Source: Thiohalomonas sp041685045 (GTDB taxonomy: Bacteria > Pseudomonadota > Gammaproteobacteria > Thiohalomonadales > Thiohalomonadaceae). Taken from it: 64,000 bases of DNA. Location: NCBI GenBank assembly GCA_041685045.1, contig JAWLGP010000022.1, forward strand, positions 12,293 to 76,292, given 5' to 3'. Made by a program: the position numbers and the translations under genes. Of the stretch, positions 62,059 through 64,000 are shown piece after piece (the stretch's first letter is position 1; every line of letters starts with the position of its first letter). A model generated the notes under the pieces. That model was not told where the DNA came from. It saw nothing but the letters and a program-made list of their open reading frames with translations, and did no database searches.

Positions 62059-63852
62059 ATGAACGAACAAAGCTTTGCCATCGAGACCCTGCTGGCGGGT
62101 TACCGCAACGGGGCCTTCACCCCGACGCAGGTGATCGAAGAGGCGGTGCGCCGCGCCGAAGCGGGCCGCTCGTACAACGCCTGGATCCGCCTGCTCACCC
62201 GGGAGGAGCTGGCGCCGTACCTAACCCGGCTGGAGGGTGCCACACCGGCCGACCTGCCGCTCTACGGCATCCCCTTCGCCATCAAGGACAACATCGACCT
62301 GGCCGGCATCCCCACCACCGCAGGGTGCCCCGACTATGCCTACCTGCCGGAGCGCTCCGCCACGGTGGTCGAGCGGCTGATCGCGGCCGGGGCGATCCCC
62401 CTCGGCAAGACCAATCTGGACCAGTTCGCCACCGGGTTGGTGGGCGCGCGCTCGCCCTACGGGCCCGGCCGCAACACCTTCAACCCCGACTACGTCTCCG
62501 GCGGCTCCAGTTCCGGCTCGGCCATCGGCGTCGCCCGCGGCGAGGTGAGTTTCTCCCTCGGTACCGACACCGCCGGCTCCGGCCGGGTGCCGGCCGCCTT
62601 CAACAACCTGGTCGGCCTCAAGCCGACCCGCGGCCTGCTCAGCACCCGCGGCGTGGTCCCGGCCTGCCGCAGTTTGGATTGCGTGTCGATGTTCGCCCTG
62701 AGCGCCGCCGAGGCCGACGCCGTGCTGCGGGTCGCCGCCGGATTCGATGCCGAAGACCCGTGGTCACGGCGGCAGCAGCCCGGTCCCGCGCTCCCGGGCG
62801 AGGCATTCCGCTTCGGCGTGCCCGCCGCCGACCAGCTCGCCTTCTTCGGCAATAGTGAGGCCGAACGGCTGTTTGCCGAGGCCGTAAAACGGCTGGAGGC
62901 ACTCGGTGGCGAACAGGTGGTGATCGATCTCCGGCCGTTCCTCGATGCCGCCCGCCTGCTCTATGAGGGGCCATGGGTAGCGGAACGCTACGCGGCGATC
63001 GGGCCGTTCCTGGAACAGCAACCGGACGCGCTGCTGGAGGTGACCCGTAACATTATCGGTGGCGGCAACCGGATGAGCGCAGTGGAGGCGTTCCGGGGCC
63101 AATACCGCCTTGCCGAGCTGCGCCGATCGGCGGAGCAGGAGCTGGCGCGGGTCGACGTGCTGGTCACCCCGACCGCCGGTACGATCTATCGTATCGACGA
63201 GGTCATGGCCGATCCGGTGCGCCTCAACGCCAATCTCGGCTACTACACCAACTTCATGAACCTGCTCGACCTGAGTGCCGTCGCCGTACCGGCCGGCTTC
63301 CAGGCCGACGGCCTGCCGTTCGGGATTACTCTCTGTGCGCCGGCCTTTGCCGAACCGCTGCTGTTGCAGCTCGGCGACCGGCTCCACCGCAGCACCGCGC
63401 TGTCGGCCGGAGCCACCGGACAACCGCTGCCGGCGGCGGCCGTCTCGCCGACTACCCCGGCGGGTCGGGTGCGGATCGCGGTGTGCGGCGCCCACATGCG
63501 CGGCCTGGCCCTGAATCACCAGCTCACCGACCGGGGCGGCCGCTTCCTGGCCGCGAGCCGCACCGCCGCGAGCTACCGCCTGTTCGCCCTCCCCGGCGGC
63601 CCGCCGAAGCGGCCGGGCCTGGTGCGGGCCGCGGACGGCGCCGCCATCGAACTGGAGGTCTGGGAGCTGCCGGTGGAGGGATTCGGCGCATTCGTCGCGG
63701 AGATCCCGGCACCGCTCGGTATCGGCAAGGTGGAACTGGCCAGCGGCGAGCGCGTCTCGGGCTTCCTCTGCGAGACCGAGGCCACCGCTGCAGCCGACGA
63801 GATTACCCATTTGGGCGGCTGGCGCACCTATCTCACCCGTTTGGCAGTGTAG
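62059..63852 (+). CDS. atzF: Allophanate hydrolase (AtzF/DUR2-type amidase)
   Basis: Protein of 597 residues. The amidase-signature domain (1-about 450) has the Ser-cisSer-Lys triad: Lys in FAIKDNIDLAGIPTTAGCPD, Ser pair in YVSGGSSSGSAIG and catalytic Ser in LGTDTAGSGRVPAAFNN. The C-terminal domain (about 470-597; RIAVCGAHMRGLALNHQLTD) is the AtzF-type extension. It splits allophanate into CO2 and ammonia, the last step of this pathway. It lies 159 nt after the carboxylase gene, with repeats in between. Confidence 0.93.
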   Translation: MNEQSFAIETLLAGYRNGAFTPTQVIEEAVRRAEAGRSYNAWIRLLTREELAPYLTRLEGATPADLPLYGIPFAIKDNIDLAGIPTTAGCPDYAYLPERSATVVERLIAAGAIPLGKTNLDQFATGLVGARSPYGPGRNTFNPDYVSGGSSSGSAIGVARGEVSFSLGTDTAGSGRVPAAFNNLVGLKPTRGLLSTRGVVPACRSLDCVSMFALSAAEADAVLRVAAGFDAEDPWSRRQQPGPALPGEAFRFGVPAADQLAFFGNSEAERLFAEAVKRLEALGGEQVVIDLRPFLDAARLLYEGPWVAERYAAIGPFLEQQPDALLEVTRNIIGGGNRMSAVEAFRGQYRLAELRRSAEQELARVDVLVTPTAGTIYRIDEVMADPVRLNANLGYYTNFMNLLDLSAVAVPAGFQADGLPFGITLCAPAFAEPLLLQLGDRLHRSTALSAGATGQPLPAAAVSPTTPAGRVRIAVCGAHMRGLALNHQLTDRGGRFLAASRTAASYRLFALPGGPPKRPGLVRAADGAAIELEVWELPVEGFGAFVAEIPAPLGIGKVELASGERVSGFLCETEATAAADEITHLGGWRTYLTRLAV

Positions 63853-63864
63853 CGGAGCGCGCGC

Positions 63865-64000
63865 TTAGGTGAGCACGCGTTTACCCTGTAACCCTGAGGG
63901 GGTATCCGTCAGTTCCAGCGTGTCGATTAGCGACTGCACGCTTTTGATTTCGTTCTTCTTCCCCTCGGACTTGCTTTGGCAGAAAACCAACCCCTGCTCG
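63865..64000 (-). CDS. C-terminal fragment of a transposase-like protein (runs off window)
   Basis: The minus-strand frame entering from the right edge reads EQGLVFCQSKSEGKKNEIKS, then VQSLIDTLELTDTPSGLQG and stops at 63865. The G(L/V)V-Q...NEI...L(I/L)xxLxL pattern resembles the catalytic region of ISAs1-type DDE transposases, but there is an early end after LEL. This suggests a truncated remnant. Only 44 codons are visible, so this is tentative. Confidence 0.4.
   Translation of the reverse strand, partial: EQGLVFCQSKSEGKKNEIKSVQSLIDTLELTDTPSGLQGKRVLT

Overview
This 64-kb window is GC-rich chromosomal DNA from a gammaproteobacterium. The evidence is an OxyR whose redox cysteines sit at exactly residues 199 and 208, a tRNA gene with encoded CCA, NtrC/sigma-54-type promoters, and families of dispersed hairpin repeats common in gammaproteobacteria. 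A Chromatiales-like sulfur or purple bacterium is possible, but the sequence alone does not fix the genus. No phage structural genes, plasmid origin, rRNA or CRISPR array are visible.

Layout. 1-3327 (minus strand): the start of a Tad/Flp pilus locus (flp pilin, TadE-like minor pilin, cpaB, cpaC secretin, 5' part of cpaE), which runs off the left edge. 3656-17175 (plus strand): a chemosensory operon-like cluster. It holds a PAS/GAF protein ending in a HisKA domain without an ATPase domain, a REC-PAS-GAF-HD-GYP response regulator, CheR-TPR, a double CheW, a zinc-binding (CZB-like) chemoreceptor, a CheA-REC hybrid and CheB. The gene set matches Wsp-type systems, but the output enzyme is a predicted c-di-GMP phosphodiesterase instead of a diguanylate cyclase. 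17507-21705: a small outer-membrane barrel, a DHH phosphoesterase and a membrane-bound HD-GYP protein. 21744-22372: tandem hairpin repeats. 22401-24208: oxyR, a peroxiredoxin-glutaredoxin fusion and a 37-bp OxyR-type operator. 24280-29974: a SWIM/SNF2 ATPase and a UvrD-type helicase.

30083-49348 is an accessory (defence) region. A complete IS21-family element (30177-33429, 5-bp target duplication GGAGT) splits a 92-codon reading frame that can be rejoined exactly. Next come a NERD-domain helicase, a PD-(D/E)XK nuclease, a GIY-YIG protein, an unknown membrane-anchored protein and a type I restriction-modification locus. In the latter, an Abi_C-like gene and a Fic gene lie between hsdS and hsdR, followed by an AlbA/Schlafen-like regulator. 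The region ends at a tRNA-Arg(CCG) gene. A four-site dyad array lies between fic and hsdR.

49575-53201: a lactonase-like metallo-hydrolase, an EamA transporter, about 1 kb of tandem repeats and a class I glutamine amidotransferase. 53463-63852: a divergent guanidine (historically 'urea carboxylase') utilisation locus. The minus arm encodes an ABC importer preceded by a guanidine-I (ykkC) riboswitch. The plus arm encodes two carboxyguanidine-deiminase-type subunits, a biotin-dependent carboxylase and allophanate hydrolase. Both arms have a sigma-54 promoter and share NtrC-like sites, so the locus looks doubly controlled by nitrogen status and guanidine. The right edge (63865-64000) holds what looks like the tail of a transposase.
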